Shown: positions 13,268 to 14,204 of the stretch, one piece after another
Numbering within the stretch: the stretch's first letter is position 1
Layout: every line of letters starts with the position of its first letter
Assembly: GCA_001829395.1 (NCBI GenBank)
Contig: MIBD01000002.1
Span: 1,970-16,173, forward strand
Direction of reading: 5' to 3'
Source of the DNA: Spirochaetes bacterium GWF1_49_6
Lineage (GTDB): Bacteria; Spirochaetota; Brevinematia; Brevinematales; GWF1-51-8
Length of the DNA stretch: 14,204 nucleotides
Translations under genes and position numbers: made by a program
Notes under the pieces: model-generated
The model's input: the letters and a program-made list of their open reading frames with translations, nothing else
What the model was told of the DNA's origin: nothing
The model's database searches: none

Positions 13268-14204
13268 ATGAATCGCGTCTTAACCTCGTTAATAAAATCC
13301 TACATCATGGATAAAGAAAGATACCTGTCGGGCGAGTTAATCGGCGGCGAGCTTTCCATCACGCGGGCGGCGGTCTGGAAGCAGGTCGAGGCGCTGAAGG
13401 CGAAGGGCTACGGGATAGACTCCTCGCCGAAAAAAGGCCACCGTATTATCGCTCTCCCCGATAAAACCATCATCCCCGAATTGGTATCCCTATATATCGA
13501 AGAAAACCTGCCCGGGCGCGATATCCCGGAAATCGTGTACCGTGACGAAATAGGGTCGACCAACACCTATGCAAAGGAGCTGCTTCTACGCGGCGGCAGA
13601 CGCGAGCTGATCGTACTGACCGATCATCAGGTGAAGGGGCGCGGCCGTCTCGATAGAGTATGGAATAACCTCAAGGGCGAGGATATCGCGCTGACCATCG
13701 TATCCGCTCCGATGGTATCCGCCGCGATGTTCTACCGTTTTACAATGATCTCGGCGCTCGCGGTGTATGATGTCCTGTCGCGGGATATAGACGGCGCGAA
13801 GATCAAATGGCCGAACGATATTTATATCGGTAATCGAAAGATATGCGGAATACTCTCCGAGACGGTGACTGAGGAGAGCCTGATCAGGAATATGATTATC
13901 GGTATCGGGGTCAATGTAAACTCCGCGCACCCGGAAGGAAAGTCCGTCTCACTACAGTCCATCACGGGTAAACCATCCGACCGGAATAAAATCGCTGCGG
14001 AGATTATCGCGCGATACCTTGGCTGCTACGATCAAGTGAATACGGATCAATTTAAGGATGTTTATTCGGAATGGAAATCCCATCTGGCGTGGCTGGGAAA
14101 CGGGGTGACAATCGATACGGGGAAGGAAACGATACGCGGCATCCTGAAAGACGTCTCGCCGGAGGGCATAGTCACTCTTGAGATAGACGGGACGCTAAGG
14201 GAAT
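13268..14204 (+). CDS. birA: BirA bifunctional biotin-protein ligase/repressor (partial, 3' end outside window)
   Basis: Activates biotin as biotinyl-AMP and transfers it to biotin-carboxylase carrier proteins; proteins with an N-terminal helix-turn-helix also repress biotin genes. The open frame runs from ATG 13268 past the window end, giving 312 residues so far. Residues about 15-60 form a winged helix-turn-helix (LSGELI, then ITRAAVWKQVEAL and GHRI). The ligase core follows: STNTYAK, the biotin-adenylate loop GRGR (124-127), KWPND (180-184), KICGILSE and GIGVNVN, and the C-terminal beta domain is entered at the end. No ribosome binding site is evident before the ATG; a second ATG 13 codons later (13307) also lacks one. 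The start is only 13 nt after a terminator T-run. The DNA-binding domain suggests it may regulate biotin genes, but no target site was found here. Confidence 0.93.
   Translation, partial: MNRVLTSLIKSYIMDKERYLSGELIGGELSITRAAVWKQVEALKAKGYGIDSSPKKGHRIIALPDKTIIPELVSLYIEENLPGRDIPEIVYRDEIGSTNTYAKELLLRGGRRELIVLTDHQVKGRGRLDRVWNNLKGEDIALTIVSAPMVSAAMFYRFTMISALAVYDVLSRDIDGAKIKWPNDIYIGNRKICGILSETVTEESLIRNMIIGIGVNVNSAHPEGKSVSLQSITGKPSDRNKIAAEIIARYLGCYDQVNTDQFKDVYSEWKSHLAWLGNGVTIDTGKETIRGILKDVSPEGIVTLEIDGTLRE

Overview
The window is about 14.2 kb of chromosomal, mostly housekeeping sequence with thirteen complete protein genes and two partial ones. It suggests an anaerobe: the first operon pairs rubrerythrin with a superoxide reductase. 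A diderm envelope is inferred from two predicted lipoproteins, one secreted protein and a LptF/LptG-like permease pair. Coding regions look moderate in G+C while the spacers are markedly AT-rich. Shine-Dalgarno sequences of the GGAGG type are clear for most genes, and TTG or GTG starts occur at three of them (1580, 5752, 7158). A spirochaete or a neighbouring anaerobic phylum would fit, but nothing here proves the phylum. No mobile element, tRNA, rRNA or CRISPR array was seen.

Layout. 1-97: tail of an unidentified gene and its terminator. 121-1234 (+): promoter, rubrerythrin, class II superoxide reductase, terminator; together they remove peroxide and superoxide without making oxygen. 1233-3341 (-): a PgcA-type phosphoglucomutase followed, with a coupled TTG start, by a 115-residue lipoprotein. 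3493-3732 (+): a 79-residue single-span membrane protein whose end overlaps the end of the next minus-strand operon. 3714-5752 (-): two membrane proteins joined by a TAATG overlap, with the layout of the LptF/LptG permease family but very divergent sequence.

6002-7148 (+): an orphan UgpC/MsmX-type sugar-importer ATPase with a strong promoter and a strong terminator. 7158-8000 (+): an ankyrin-repeat lipoprotein that starts directly after that terminator. 8065-9645 (+): promoter, a stand-alone tryptophan synthase alpha chain with a shortened N-terminus, and a YycJ/WalJ-type metallo-hydrolase overlapping it by 4 nt. 9763-11887 (+): a secreted two-domain protein, then a dihydropteroate synthase with a roughly 125-residue N-terminal extension. 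11956-13254 (+): a membrane-anchored LysM-LysM-M23 endopeptidase and its terminator. 13268-14204 (+): a BirA biotin ligase/repressor, starting right after that terminator and cut by the window end.

Most genes are recognisable, and there is no clear multi-gene novel system. The points most worth following are the divergent LptF/LptG-like pair, two genes whose start codons abut strong terminators, a TrpA without TrpB under a promoter preceded by a PerR/Fur-like 7-1-7 inverted repeat, a hairpin that would cover the ribosome binding site of the secreted protein, and the lysine-rich cytoplasmic arm of the M23 protein. No gene-free stretch exceeds 300 bases; the longest, 5753-6001, holds the ribosome binding site of the upstream permease gene and the ATPase promoter.
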